A DNA stretch of 64,000 nucleotides from Elusimicrobiota bacterium (GTDB lineage: Bacteria > Elusimicrobiota > Elusimicrobia > Elusimicrobiales > UBA9959). Positions 44,341 through 53,501 of this stretch are shown one piece after another; position 1 is the first letter of the stretch; every line of letters begins with the position of its first letter. The notes under the pieces are model-generated. The model ran no database searches. It saw only the letters and a list, made by a program, of their open reading frames with translations, and was not told the origin of the DNA. The DNA is taken from the NCBI GenBank assembly GCA_026388155.1, contig JAPLKI010000005.1:28866-92865 (forward strand), written 5' to 3'. The translations under genes and the position numbers were made by a program.

Positions 44341-45300
44341 ATGAAGAGTAATTGCTTGAAATTTTTTGCGTATCTGACGACGGGGCTCCTGTCGGTCATG
44401 CTCTTCGTTGCCCCCGGCAGCTGCGAAAATTCAAATGCGGGAACGAGCGCGGCCCAATTCCTGAAAATAGGCGCCGGCGCCAGAGCCGCGGCCATGGCCG
44501 AGGCCCAGTCGGCCGCCGCGGACGACGTTTACGCGGGATACTATAATCCGGCGGGTCTTGCGCTTATCGAAAGGCCCATGATGGGCGCTATGCACGCCCA
44601 GTACCTGCAGGGCGCCGGATATCAGTACGGAGCGCTGGCGCTTCCCATTAGAAAAGGTTCGCGCGGCGTTTTGGCCCTCTCAATCTCCAACCTGGGCGTA
44701 AACGACCTGGAGAGGCGCACGCAGGATACCGACCTGCCCGTGGACTACTTTGACGCCGCGAACTTCGCCTACAGCCTCTCATACGCCCGCCGCGCCACGG
44801 ACAGGCTGTGCCTGGGGGTGACGGGGAAATTGGTGAGGGTAAGTATTGATAATGTTTCCGGCAACGTCCTTGCGGCGGACATCGGCCTGAGGTACCGGCT
44901 TGGCGCCGGCGCCGGTTCCCCGGTTGATATCGCGTTCGTTGCGCGCAATATGGGCGCCAAACTGAAATTTGGAACGGAAGAGGATCCTATTCCTTCGGCC
45001 ATTGTTTTCGGGGTCTCCGCGCATCCGCTCCCGGAGCTGCTTCTGGACCTGGATCTTATCCGCTATCGCGACACTGACATGATAATCGCCGCGGGGGGGG
45101 AATACCGCCACAAGCTTTCCGGAAAGCTGCAGGGGCTGGTACGGGCGGGATACAGCAACCACTACAAAAGCGCGGAGGGGACAAGCGGCGTCACATTGGG
45201 CGCCGGGCTTTCTCTTTCCGGCCTCACAGTCGATTTTGCCTGGGTTCCTTTCGGGGACCTGGGAAATACCTTCCGCTACTCCCTGCTGGTTCAGTTCTAG
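44341..45300 (+). CDS. PorV/PorQ-family outer-membrane protein
   Basis: I choose the ATG at 44341, giving the signal peptide MKSNCLKFFAYLTTGLLSVM; an upstream ATG at 44263 translates the word repeat. The mature 290 residues match the PorV/PorQ barrel family: AAQFLKIGAGARAAAMAEAQ, then DDVYAGYYNPAGLAL, and a terminal strand FRYSLLVQF. PorV is a partner of type IX secretion that receives cargo at the outer membrane. Its place directly after a protein with a FlgD-like C-terminus suggests a cargo-barrel pairing (inference). Confidence 0.88.
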   Translation: MKSNCLKFFAYLTTGLLSVMLFVAPGSCENSNAGTSAAQFLKIGAGARAAAMAEAQSAAADDVYAGYYNPAGLALIERPMMGAMHAQYLQGAGYQYGALALPIRKGSRGVLALSISNLGVNDLERRTQDTDLPVDYFDAANFAYSLSYARRATDRLCLGVTGKLVRVSIDNVSGNVLAADIGLRYRLGAGAGSPVDIAFVARNMGAKLKFGTEEDPIPSAIVFGVSAHPLPELLLDLDLIRYRDTDMIIAAGGEYRHKLSGKLQGLVRAGYSNHYKSAEGTSGVTLGAGLSLSGLTVDFAWVPFGDLGNTFRYSLLVQF

Positions 45301-45407
45301 AAGAGATTACAGCGATGAGGAATAGATGGCAGTGATAAAGTTTTAAGCTATAGCCGCCGCTTGCGTGCGCGGAAAAAAATACACCATGATCTGGCGGTTG
45401 GACATTC

Positions 45408-47603
45408 TTACAACGCTTGCAGGGGCGCGTATTTCAGCATGAAGGTCTGGCGCGCGCCGCTGTCAAAAACCACGGTTACTTTCGCGTATTCCCCCGTGCC
45501 TATCTGGTCCACCACGCGGCCGGGCCCGTAAATGGGATGCGCCACCCGCCTGCCCTTGCCTATGCGGCCCGCGGCCCGCGGCGGCTGGTAGGCGCCGATC
45601 ACCTGCACATCGTCCTCGCCGGGCCTGCGAGCCGTTTCCGCCGCCACCTTGCTTTCAAAAATAAACCGCGAAGCGATATTGGGATACGTAGTCCCGAAAA
45701 TCCTGCGGGTATTGGCCCAGGTAAGGTAAAGCTTTTCTTTCGCGCGCGTCATGCCCACATAAGCAAGCCGCCGCTCTTCTTCCAGCTCCTCCTGCGAGGT
45801 GTTGGCCGCGTTTATGGGGAAAAGATTTTCTTCAAGCCCGGTCACGAACACCGCCGGGAACTCAAGGCCCTTCGCCAGGTGCACGGTCATAAGCGTGACC
45901 GCGTAGGTTTCGGTGTTCATGTCGTCCACCTGCGAGGCCAGCATGGCCTCTTCCAGGTATTTGTGAAGCGTGGGGGGAACTCCCTCTTTGGCGCAGCGTT
46001 CTTCAAATTCTTTTGTCGCGTTTACAAGTTCCTGCAGGTTTCCAAGGCGGGCAAGCGAGCCCTCCTTGTCTTTTTCGGCTTCCTCTTCGGTCATTTGCCA
46101 GTAGCCGGACTTAACCAGTATTTTTTCAAGCATAAGGCTTGGCGTAATGGTAAACAAGTCGCCCTTTATCCCCTCTATAAGGTCAAGGAAGTCTTTAATT
46201 CCGCGCCGCGCCGTGTTCGTAATGTCCGGCACCTGGTCGGCCGTAAGCAGAGCGTCGTAGATAGGCATTTCTTTCTGGCGGGCGTAAGCCGTTATCCGCT
46301 CAAGGGCGGTTTTGCCTATGCCGCGCGCCGGCGTGTTTATCACGCGCAGAATGCTTATGGTATCCGCCGGGTTCACCAGCATTTTCAGGTAGGACATGGC
46401 GTCTTTTATTTCTTTGCGCTCGTAGAACCGCACCGAGCCTATCAGGCGGTACGGTATGCGCGCGCGCCTGAAAGCGTCCTCGAAAGAGCGGCTTTGGGCG
46501 TTAGTGCGGTAGAAAACGGCGATATCGTTATAGGTAAAATCGTCTTTGGCGGTCAGCTGTTTTACTTTTTCAAGCACGCCCCGCGCTTCGTCCAGTTCGT
46601 TCTGGTATTCAAGCGCCTCGGCGGGGTCGCCGTGGGGCTTTTCGGTCCAGAGTTTTTTTTCTTTGCGGTTGCGGTTGTGCTTTATCAGCTCGTTCGAGGC
46701 GTAAAGTATTTTCGCGGTGGAACGGTAGTTCTGTTCCAGCACTATGGTCTTTGAGTCTTTGAAATCCTTCTCGAACTCCATGATATTGCGGATGTCGGCG
46801 CCCCGCCACCCGTACACCATCTGATCGGGGTCTCCCACCACGCAGAGATTGCGGTGTTTCGCGGAAAGAGTTTTGATAAGCACATATTGCGCGTGATTCG
46901 TGTCCTGGTATTCGTCCACCAGTATGTATTTAAAATATTCCTGGAAGTATTCGCATATTTCGTCTTTTTCTTTAAGCAGTTCGGCCGTGCGCACTATCAG
47001 GTCGCCGAAATCAAGGGCGCAGGCCTCAATGAGCTTCGCCTGGTAGCGCAGGTATATCTGCGCCGCTTTCAGGCGGTTCGGTTCGCCGGAGGCCTCGGCG
47101 TTTATCTGGTAAGAGCCGGCGTCAAGCAGATCGTCTTTGGCGCGCGAGATGAGGTTTACGTAAACGGGGGCTTTTGTTTTCTCGCTTTCAAAGCCCAGCT
47201 CTTCCATGGCCAGCTGCACAAGTTTTTTCTGGTCGTCGGAGTCGTAAATGAGGAAGTCGGGCTTGATGCCTATCAGGCGGCCGTGCTGACGCAGCAGACG
47301 CGCGCCGAAAGAGTGGAACGTGTGTATCCACATGCCGCCAGAGTACGGCACCAGCCTGGCCACGCGGTGCTGCATTTCCTGGGCGGCTTTATTGGTGAAG
47401 GTAATAGCCAGTATCTGCGTGGGTGAAACGCCGGAGGCTATTAGCAAAGCTATTTTTGAGGTCAGCGTTTTGGTTTTGCCGGTGCCCGCCCCCGCGAGTA
47501 TCAGTTCCGGCCCCGCGAAATAAGTGACGGCCTCAAGCTGCTTCGGGTTTAAAGCCAGTTTGGGTAAAATTTCCGGATTAAGCTGGATGTCTAAACTGCT
47601 CAT
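45408..47603 (-). CDS. pcrA: UvrD/PcrA-type DNA helicase
   Basis: The 731-residue SF1A 3'-5' helicase has the Q-motif LNPKQLEAVTYFAGPELILA, Walker A GAGTGKT at residues 38-44, and motif II VDEYQDTN. It also has motif III GDPDQMVYGWRGAD, motif IV EQNYRST and motif V TVHLAKGLEF. It ends with the C-terminal PcrA tail (RVAHPIYGPGRVVDQIGTGE), which in relatives contacts RNA polymerase. It acts in repair and in removing proteins from DNA. Length and motifs are normal. Confidence 0.96.
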   Translation of the reverse strand: MSSLDIQLNPEILPKLALNPKQLEAVTYFAGPELILAGAGTGKTKTLTSKIALLIASGVSPTQILAITFTNKAAQEMQHRVARLVPYSGGMWIHTFHSFGARLLRQHGRLIGIKPDFLIYDSDDQKKLVQLAMEELGFESEKTKAPVYVNLISRAKDDLLDAGSYQINAEASGEPNRLKAAQIYLRYQAKLIEACALDFGDLIVRTAELLKEKDEICEYFQEYFKYILVDEYQDTNHAQYVLIKTLSAKHRNLCVVGDPDQMVYGWRGADIRNIMEFEKDFKDSKTIVLEQNYRSTAKILYASNELIKHNRNRKEKKLWTEKPHGDPAEALEYQNELDEARGVLEKVKQLTAKDDFTYNDIAVFYRTNAQSRSFEDAFRRARIPYRLIGSVRFYERKEIKDAMSYLKMLVNPADTISILRVINTPARGIGKTALERITAYARQKEMPIYDALLTADQVPDITNTARRGIKDFLDLIEGIKGDLFTITPSLMLEKILVKSGYWQMTEEEAEKDKEGSLARLGNLQELVNATKEFEERCAKEGVPPTLHKYLEEAMLASQVDDMNTETYAVTLMTVHLAKGLEFPAVFVTGLEENLFPINAANTSQEELEEERRLAYVGMTRAKEKLYLTWANTRRIFGTTYPNIASRFIFESKVAAETARRPGEDDVQVIGAYQPPRAAGRIGKGRRVAHPIYGPGRVVDQIGTGEYAKVTVVFDSGARQTFMLKYAPLQAL

Positions 47604-47835
47604 GATAAGTCAAATGCCCAATGTCGAAATTTAAAAAGCGCGGACAGACGGGATAACCTGATTTTATAATTTTTAGGCCCTGTTTGTGTATGACCTTCCC
47701 CCTAAAAACCAGCCAAGCTTGTTAAAAATCGCGCGGAATTTATCCAGTTAAGCTGGCAGGAATTGCGGGGGAAGGTCAGTATGTTTACTACAGACCCGAT
47801 AAAATCGGATAATACCTGAGTCTAGGACATTTATC
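47604..47835. other. 232-nt gap with an inverted repeat
   Basis: GACCTTCCCC (47692-47701) and GGGGAAGGTC (47768-47777) are exact inverted copies enclosing a further CCAG-TTAA-GCTGG hairpin. No gene is seen. It could be a short regulatory hairpin or the footprint of an element. Confidence 0.5.
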
Positions 47836-49425
47836 GTGCGCCAATTTTTCACCACTCTTAAAAATCTTGCTTCCCCGTCAAAAACGGCGGCGATCGGCGG
47901 AATTCTATTCATCGGGTTCTTCCTGCTGTACGGTTTCACGCATGATCGAATTTACCCCTTCGATTCTCTTCTCTACGCTTTGGCAATACGGCGACCGCTG
48001 TTCGGGGGGATGCTTTCCGCCATTCTGAGCTGTAATCATTTTCTCTGGCTTCCTTTTCTCCGGTGGTTTTTTATCGGACTTAAAAGCGCAGGATTTACCG
48101 GGGATCCGTATGCAGCCATCCAATGGTGGAACACCGGCGCCGGAGCGCTTTTGATCGTAGCCGTCTATGGTTTCCTGGCTAAATTTATTCACCGCAATTG
48201 GGCTCTGAGCATCAGCTGCCTGGCCGGTTTTAGCCATGTAATCTGGCTTCGATCTACGGGTGGCGAACCTTATCTTACGGGAACTTTGTTGTCCGTTGCG
48301 GCGTGTTATCTTTTGATTGGTTTCCTTTCTAAACCTGGCCGGTCCCTCCTGCTGGGAATGGCGTTCCTGGGAGGGATGGCCGTAAATATCCACATCGCAA
48401 ACATCATCCTGCTTCCGACCATCGCTATCGTAATCGCGGGACGACGAGGCCCGCAAAATCGGCTTAACGCGGTTTTGGCGCTGAGCCTGTCCGGCGTTAT
48501 GCTTCTTCCTTATATTCTCTTTTACGATCTCGCGACGCTTCATGGATTAAAAGAGTGGCTAGTCTGGGGATCAGGGCAAGTGAACGGACAGCTGCCCGGG
48601 TCATCCGCAAGCGGCAAATTCGATTTTCATTTCCTGAAAACAATTCCCATCGGATTTACCACTTTATTTCAAAGCATCGTTGCTCTGCCGGTAAACGGCT
48701 CGTTTCGCAGGATTGTTATTATGATTGTGCTGGGAGCCGCATGTGCGTGGTGTGTCACAAATCGCGCCCTGCAAAAAATCAACTGGACGATTGTCCTCCC
48801 CCCGCTCGCATTTTTTATCGCGACAATCGTCTTTTTTTATATATGGCAGCCGGGCAATCTGATCTACTGGGCAAGCCCGTTCGTTTTCTTCGTTCTTTCC
48901 CTGGCGCTGGTCTTTTCGCCGCATCTCCAAAGCCCCCCCGGTCTCAGTGTGAGATTGGCATCCGGAATTTTTCTTTTGAGTCTCGGCTTTCTCAATTTTT
49001 ACCGGGTAATCCAGCCGAACCTTGAAGGAAACGACGTCAAACCGCTGGTAAATATCTGTGAATCGATCAAAAAAACGACCCCTCCCGCCAGTGTCATCAT
49101 GATATCCGGCCATTACAGCGGATTTCTCAAAGTGGCCATCCCATATTTTGCCCAACGACAAACGTTTGCGTTGGATTTGGCGATCATCCAGTACTACGGG
49201 ACCGGCCAGGACCCGCTTCTCGCCCTTCAAACTCGCCTGAACAATTGTTTGGAAAAGGGTATTTCTGTTTATATGATGGATGATGTCCTTCTCGCCAAGG
49301 GAGAGTTCGGCGGGTGGGGCGTCTCCGCTGAACGGATCGAGGCGTTTCTCCGGTCCTATCATCTGACGGAAGTCGCGCGTCTCTCTCAGACAGAACCCGG
49401 CGTTCTCTACCGTATGGAACGGTAA
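47836..49425 (+). CDS. Polytopic membrane protein, GT-C-like
   Basis: The 529-residue protein begins at a GTG with a weak ribosome-binding site. It has about ten to twelve membrane helices and an early acidic loop (HDRIYPFDSLLYALAI), followed by a C-terminal soluble domain of about 130 residues. The topology resembles lipid-linked-sugar glycosyltransferases of the GT-C fold, with an Asp in the first periplasmic loop, but no family signature is decisive. Its codon use looks less GC-biased than its neighbours and it stands between two opposite-strand genes, so acquisition by transfer is possible. Confidence 0.6.
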   Translation: MRQFFTTLKNLASPSKTAAIGGILFIGFFLLYGFTHDRIYPFDSLLYALAIRRPLFGGMLSAILSCNHFLWLPFLRWFFIGLKSAGFTGDPYAAIQWWNTGAGALLIVAVYGFLAKFIHRNWALSISCLAGFSHVIWLRSTGGEPYLTGTLLSVAACYLLIGFLSKPGRSLLLGMAFLGGMAVNIHIANIILLPTIAIVIAGRRGPQNRLNAVLALSLSGVMLLPYILFYDLATLHGLKEWLVWGSGQVNGQLPGSSASGKFDFHFLKTIPIGFTTLFQSIVALPVNGSFRRIVIMIVLGAACAWCVTNRALQKINWTIVLPPLAFFIATIVFFYIWQPGNLIYWASPFVFFVLSLALVFSPHLQSPPGLSVRLASGIFLLSLGFLNFYRVIQPNLEGNDVKPLVNICESIKKTTPPASVIMISGHYSGFLKVAIPYFAQRQTFALDLAIIQYYGTGQDPLLALQTRLNNCLEKGISVYMMDDVLLAKGEFGGWGVSAERIEAFLRSYHLTEVARLSQTEPGVLYRMER

Positions 49426-49450
49426 CCCGAAAAATGCAGTTGAAGGGAAA

Positions 49451-50524
49451 CTAAACGTTGAATTTGAAGAAGCAGACATCGCCGTCTTTCATTACGTATT
49501 CTTTGCCTTCCGAGCGGATAAGGCCTTTTTCTTTCAGGGTCTTTTCATCCCTGTACTTGACGATGTCTTCAAAGGAATAAACTTCGGCGCGGATAAAGCC
49601 TTTTTCAAAATCGGTATGGATGCGGCCGGCCGCCTGCGGCGCTTTCAGGCCTTTGCGCAGGCTCCAGGCGCGCACTTCGTCGTCCGAGCCGGCTGTGAAG
49701 AAGGAGATAAGGTTTAAAAGTTTCTGGCCGGCTAAAATCATCTTTTCAAGGCCGGTGTATTCCTCGCCCAGGTCTTTCATGAACGCGGCTTTTTCCTCAT
49801 CCGGCAGTTCTATGAGTTCCGATTCTATCTTTGCCGAGATCTCCACCAGAATGGCGCCGCGCGACTTTATAAAATCGCGGAGTTTGGCCTGCACGGCGGC
49901 GTTCGGGGTTTCGGAGGTGTTGGCTACGAAAAAAACGGGCTTGACCGTAAGCAGGTTGAAGTCGCGCACTTCTTCAATGGCGTAGCCGGCTTCTTTTGCG
50001 GGTTTGCCGTCGGCCAGCAGCTTTCTTATCTTTTCAAGTTTTTCCTGCTTTTCTTTCGCTTCCTTGCTGCCCGAGCGCAGGTTGCCTGAATTCTTGTCTA
50101 TCATTTTGTCCACGGCTTCCAGGTCGGCCAGCATCAATTCGGTTTCTATCACTTCAATGTCGCGGATGGGGTCCACTTCGCCCAGCACGTGCACCACATC
50201 GGGGTTGTCGAACACGCGCACCACCTGCACTATGGCGTCCACTTCCCGTATATTGGCCAGGAACTTGTTGCCCAGTCCTTCTCCCTGCGAAGCGCCTTTC
50301 ATAAGTCCCGCGATGTCCACGAACTTTATATATGAAGCCACCTTTTTCGGCGGCTTGAAAATCTCAAAAAGCGCGTCCAGGCGCTTGTCGGGTATCGGCA
50401 CCACGCCCACATTGGGGTCGATGGTGGTAAAAGGGTAGTTCGACGAGGCCGCCCCCGCCTTGGTAAGTGCGTTAAAAAGCGTTGATTTTCCCACATTGGG
50501 CAGGCCGACAATTCCTATTTCCAT
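49451..50524 (-). CDS. ychF: YchF/OLA1-family ribosome-binding ATPase
   Basis: The 357-residue protein has the P-loop [14 protein letters not shown], the [20 protein letters not shown] switch region with the family's non-canonical G4, and a C-terminal TGS-like domain ([20 protein letters not shown] and [11 protein letters not shown]). YchF binds ATP and ribosomes and modulates stress responses. Full length and typical. Confidence 0.96.
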   Translation of the reverse strand: MEIGIVGLPNVGKSTLFNALTKAGAASSNYPFTTIDPNVGVVPIPDKRLDALFEIFKPPKKVASYIKFVDIAGLMKGASQGEGLGNKFLANIREVDAIVQVVRVFDNPDVVHVLGEVDPIRDIEVIETELMLADLEAVDKMIDKNSGNLRSGSKEAKEKQEKLEKIRKLLADGKPAKEAGYAIEEVRDFNLLTVKPVFFVANTSETPNAAVQAKLRDFIKSRGAILVEISAKIESELIELPDEEKAAFMKDLGEEYTGLEKMILAGQKLLNLISFFTAGSDDEVRAWSLRKGLKAPQAAGRIHTDFEKGFIRAEVYSFEDIVKYRDEKTLKEKGLIRSEGKEYVMKDGDVCFFKFNV

Positions 50525-50547
50525 AATATTATTTCAGAAACTTGTTG

Positions 50548-50634
50548 TAAGGATCAAGAAACAAGAAGTAAGTAGCAAGGGGACTAGTTTTCGCTTTTTT
50601 ACTTGCTACTTGATTCTTACTACTTGGTCCTTCG
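50548..50634. repeat. Inverted word-repeat locus
   Basis: atcaagaaacaagaagtaag and tagcaagg face cttgctacttgattcttact and acttgg across a T-rich loop. It lies between ychF and tRNA-Glu. Confidence 0.8.
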
Positions 50635-50664
50635 AATTAATTTTAGCGATAGCGAAAATTAGTT

Positions 50665-50738
50665 CGGCCCCTACGGGATTCGAACCCGTGATCTCTGCCT
50701 TGAGAGGGCAGCGTCCTAGGCCGCTAGACGAAGGGGCC
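50665..50738 (-). tRNA. tRNA-Glu (CTC anticodon)
   Basis: A 74-nt cloverleaf: acceptor GGCCCCT pairs with AGGGGCC plus discriminator G. The anticodon stem CTGCC/GGCAG holds the loop CTCTCAA (anticodon CUC), and the T-loop GGTTCGAATCC is standard. The CCA end is not encoded. Confidence 0.96.
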
Positions 50739-50784
50739 GTATAAACAGATTATAGCAAAAGCCCGGGCTTTGCCGCCCCCGTGG

Positions 50785-51867
50785 CTAAAACACCAGTTTT
50801 ACGGTAAGCTGGTAATTCATCGCGGAGCGGGCGTACAGTCCAGCGGAGCCTTTATACTGCGTGACCAGCTCCGAAACCTCAAAACCGGCCTCAACGCTTT
50901 CGTAGAAGCGCGAAATAATATTGAACAGCGCCGTGGAGTTCTTCGTCTTCCCGTTTACGAGTACTTTTGAATTGTCCGGATCGTCTACGCCGTATATCAT
51001 GTTGAACCAGAGCGAGTCTTTGGGCTTATACTTGAGGGCCAGGTATCCGCCTTTGGATGGTACCGCCTGGGGGCCGTAGCCGGTGTTCCCGAGCCCGCCC
51101 AGAAAATCCGACAGGTTCCGCCCGGTCCAGGCTTCGCCGTAAAGCGTAAAAAATGCCGAAGGAATGTTGAATGCCGCCACCAGCGCGGAAATATCGGCGG
51201 TCCGCGATGAGGTGCTTTTCCATACTCCCGCGGCTCCGGCCAGGCTTATTTTGGCTTTGCCCAGTTCCTTTTCTATCTTGCCCTGTACCCCGGGAAGGGC
51301 GGAATGTGTGCCTTCGGCATCGGTCAGCTTTGAGGTGGGGCGTACAACGGCGGCTATAAGCTTAAGCTTGCGGTCCGTGCTGTAAGTCGCCCGCAGCTGC
51401 GGGGCGCGCGACCATAAAGCGCCGGAATGTCCGAGATAATAATCATTCAGCGTTTCGGGGATATCGGCCGTGATGGGGTAAAAAGTCTGGCCGGCCAGTA
51501 TTTCCGTCCTGCCGCTCTTTACGGCTGCGTATGCGTGGCGCAGTCGCACGTCGGAAACGGCGCCCGCGGTCCCGGCTACGCTGTCGGTCAACCCGAGGAA
51601 GTCGGCCTCTATCTTGCCGCTTACATTGGCGCCGCTGCTTATGTTCAGGCCGAAGCGGCTGGCCCTGGCCGAGGCCCTGAACGCCCTGTCATTGCGCCCG
51701 CCGGAGACATAGGTGCGGTATTCATTGGTAATGGTGCCGTGGTCCGAGTAGATAAAGTCCGTCTTTATAAAACCGTAAATATCTATTTTCAGTTTTGAAT
51801 TCACTTCGGCGGAAGCGGGCAGCGCCGCGCCCAGCGCAAGACATGCCAGAATAAAGCTGTTTTTCAT
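50785..51867 (-). CDS. Outer-membrane porin-like protein
   Basis: The 360-residue protein has a signal peptide (MKNSFILACLALGAALPASA). Beta strands with gram-negative porin features follow: DIYGFIKTDFIYSDHG, SARASRFGLNISSGA and LRHAYAAVKSGRTEILAGQT (the DcaP/porin-4-like pattern). It ends in the aromatic C-terminus LTVKLVF. It probably forms a diffusion channel; substrate unknown. It is monocistronic, with a ribosome-binding site gaggatt. Confidence 0.85.
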   Translation of the reverse strand: MKNSFILACLALGAALPASAEVNSKLKIDIYGFIKTDFIYSDHGTITNEYRTYVSGGRNDRAFRASARASRFGLNISSGANVSGKIEADFLGLTDSVAGTAGAVSDVRLRHAYAAVKSGRTEILAGQTFYPITADIPETLNDYYLGHSGALWSRAPQLRATYSTDRKLKLIAAVVRPTSKLTDAEGTHSALPGVQGKIEKELGKAKISLAGAAGVWKSTSSRTADISALVAAFNIPSAFFTLYGEAWTGRNLSDFLGGLGNTGYGPQAVPSKGGYLALKYKPKDSLWFNMIYGVDDPDNSKVLVNGKTKNSTALFNIISRFYESVEAGFEVSELVTQYKGSAGLYARSAMNYQLTVKLVF

Positions 51868-51923
51868 ATTATAATCCTCATGCTGCGGCGGTTCGTAAAA
51901 AACTGGCTGGGGATAAAAATCTC

Positions 51924-51995
51924 AGCCGACGGCCGGGATTGAACCGGCGACCTACCGCTTACAAGGCGGTTGCTCTACCACTGAGCTACGTCGGC
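51924..51995 (-). tRNA. tRNA-Thr (TGT anticodon), attachment site of an integrative element
   Basis: Acceptor GCCGACG pairs with CGTCGGC. The anticodon stem ACCGC/GCGGT holds the loop CTTGTAA (anticodon UGU). The D-arm GCTCAGTGGTAGAGC and T-loop GGTTCAATCC are standard. Its 5' 21 nt double as the last codons of the integrase gene. Confidence 0.95.
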
Positions 51996-53069
51996 GTTAT
52001 TCATTGGTAATTCTACAATATTTGATAGTGCTGAAATTCGGGGTGGTGCAATCAGTGGTGCAACTCTAGCGGTTTTGGTGCAATTTTTAATTGTGAGGGT
52101 TTTGGATAGTATAGCCATCTTATCGGACATATGCTTATCGCTTAAATGGGCGTATCGCATGGTCATTTGAATATTGGCATGGCCAAGTATTTGCTGCAGG
52201 GTGGGCAAATCTCCAGTTCGCATGGCAAAATGAGAGGCAAAGGTGTGCCGTAGATCATGGATGCGAAAAGAATCAATTCCAGAGGTTTTTAGAGCTATTG
52301 CGAAGTGTCTTTTAAGCGTTATGTCAGGCAGGTTGAAAACATTGCCGGAAGGCTTTGGCGACAGGTTGGATAGAATCTGTTTTAATTGTGGCATGATAGG
52401 AATTTTGCGCACTTTCCCGGATTTGGATTGGAGTATTTGAAGGGTGTTGCTTGTAAAATCAATATCCCGCCAGTCCAGATTGAGTAATTCGCTTTTCCGC
52501 ATACCAGTCATCAGGGCGCACGCAACAAAAGGATACAGGCGGTGGTGGCAGTTAGCTATTAGGGTCCTGATTTCTTCATTGGATAGATACCTTAAACGGT
52601 GGTTCGGCTCAAGTTTCTTCTTAACCGCCGCACAGGGGTTTTCTCCATGGAAATTATCCCATGTTTTTGCCTTGTTGAAAATGGCTTTAATAAGCGTCAA
52701 GTGTCTATTAGCGGTGGATGTTGAGGTCTCGGATTCTATCTGATTGTAAAAGCATTGGATGTCCTGCGGTGAGATGTTACCTATTGGTTTGGTTCCAAGG
52801 TGCTTGTTTATATACCTTGCCATGTTTTTCCATGAACCTGAGCGCAGGTTGGAGCCATGTAGTTTAAAATACAGGTCCGATATAAATTGAAATGGTTTTT
52901 TGTTGGTTATTCTTTCCGGGAAGTGCTTTCCCGCTGCCACTTCAGTTTTTCGTTTTGCTTCAACCTCTTTCGCCAGAGCGTAATTGTTGCCAACAGGTTC
53001 TCTTCTCCACTTTCCAGTGGGGAGTCTGTATAAAATCCACCATTTCCCCCGTTTTTTAAATATTGACAT
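51975..53069 (-). CDS. int: Tyrosine recombinase (integrase)
   Basis: The 364-residue phage-type integrase has an N-terminal arm-binding region and a SAM-like core-binding domain (about 65-160). In the catalytic domain Arg sits in GMRKSELLNLDW, HDLRHTFASH contributes His and Arg, and LGHANIQMTMRYAHLSD supplies His and the nucleophile Tyr. The last residues NNADVAQW and stop are encoded by the 5' end of the tRNA-Thr gene, marking that tRNA as the integration target. A consensus promoter lies upstream (53109-53137). Confidence 0.95.
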   Translation of the reverse strand: MSIFKKRGKWWILYRLPTGKWRREPVGNNYALAKEVEAKRKTEVAAGKHFPERITNKKPFQFISDLYFKLHGSNLRSGSWKNMARYINKHLGTKPIGNISPQDIQCFYNQIESETSTSTANRHLTLIKAIFNKAKTWDNFHGENPCAAVKKKLEPNHRLRYLSNEEIRTLIANCHHRLYPFVACALMTGMRKSELLNLDWRDIDFTSNTLQILQSKSGKVRKIPIMPQLKQILSNLSPKPSGNVFNLPDITLKRHFAIALKTSGIDSFRIHDLRHTFASHFAMRTGDLPTLQQILGHANIQMTMRYAHLSDKHMSDKMAILSKTLTIKNCTKTARVAPLIAPPRISALSNIVELPMNNADVAQW

Positions 53070-53108
53070 ATCGTTTAGATATATATGTGATATTTGTCTG
53101 ACATGTAT

Positions 53109-53137
53109 AGTATAGCCCCAATATGGTTAAATGTCAA
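53109..53137 (-). promoter_or_regulatory. Consensus promoter for the integrase gene
   Basis: On the minus strand TTGACA (53137-53132), a 17-nt spacer and TATACT (53114-53109) match the sigma-70 consensus. It lies back-to-back with the weaker plus-strand promoter at 53145-53173. The intervening AT-rich DNA has gtgatatt-type motifs that may be operators. Confidence 0.75.
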
Positions 53138-53144
53138 GATGATA

Positions 53145-53173
53145 TTGCGGTGATATTTAAAATTGGTTATACT
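53145..53173 (+). promoter_or_regulatory. Divergent promoter, possibly giving a leaderless mRNA
   Basis: TTGCGG (53145-53150), 17 nt, TATACT (53168-53173). The predicted start site coincides with the ATG at 53180. Confidence 0.45.
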
Positions 53174-53179
53174 ACCAAT

Positions 53180-53341
53180 ATGACCAAGCCGACAAAACAA
53201 AAGCGCCGTGCCTATCCTCTGCGAATTACCGCCGCCGTATATGAAACTTTGGCTGACATCGCCAAAAAAGAGCATCGGACCCTTAATGCGCAGATTGAGT
53301 ATGTTTTGGAGCGCTGGATTGAACAGCAGAAGGCCCGGTAA
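53180..53341 (+). CDS. Arc/ribbon-helix-helix DNA-binding protein
   Basis: The 53-residue protein MTKPTKQKRRAYPLRITAAV, then YETLADIAKKEHRTLNAQIEYVLERWIEQ, matches the RHH fold (one strand PLRI, two helices), like Arc or plasmid regulators. The ATG at 53180 is chosen because it is the first after the promoter and a basic N-terminus is typical; it would be leaderless. Its divergent position suggests it represses the integrase promoter. Confidence 0.8.
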   Translation: MTKPTKQKRRAYPLRITAAVYETLADIAKKEHRTLNAQIEYVLERWIEQQKAR

Positions 53342-53501
53342 TCCATCGATCCACGGCTCCTACCTCAAATTTGAGCGCCCTGCCGATGCGTTTAATGCAC
53401 TCTGCCGGAATCTTTCCGGTGCTGACATAGGTGTATATCGTTGGCGCCGGCATCGAGAGATACTCCGACAACTGTTTTACATCCATTAACTTTTTTTCCA
53501 T
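53283..53501 (-). CDS. Excisionase-like helix-turn-helix protein
   Basis: The 72-residue protein begins MEKKLMDVKQLSEYLSMPAP and continues TIYTYVSTGKIPAECIKRIG, matching the MerR-like HTH_17/excisionase family used by integrative elements for directionality. It overlaps the upstream prim-pol gene by 16 nt and the opposite-strand RHH gene by 59 nt at its 3' end. Confidence 0.85.
   Translation of the reverse strand: MEKKLMDVKQLSEYLSMPAPTIYTYVSTGKIPAECIKRIGRALKFEVGAVDRWITGPSAVQSSAPKHTQSAH

Noticed and set aside
45417..46754. Long plus-strand open frame (445 codons)
   Set aside because: It is the antisense shadow of pcrA, whose motifs are complete on the other strand; the antisense protein has no recognisable features.
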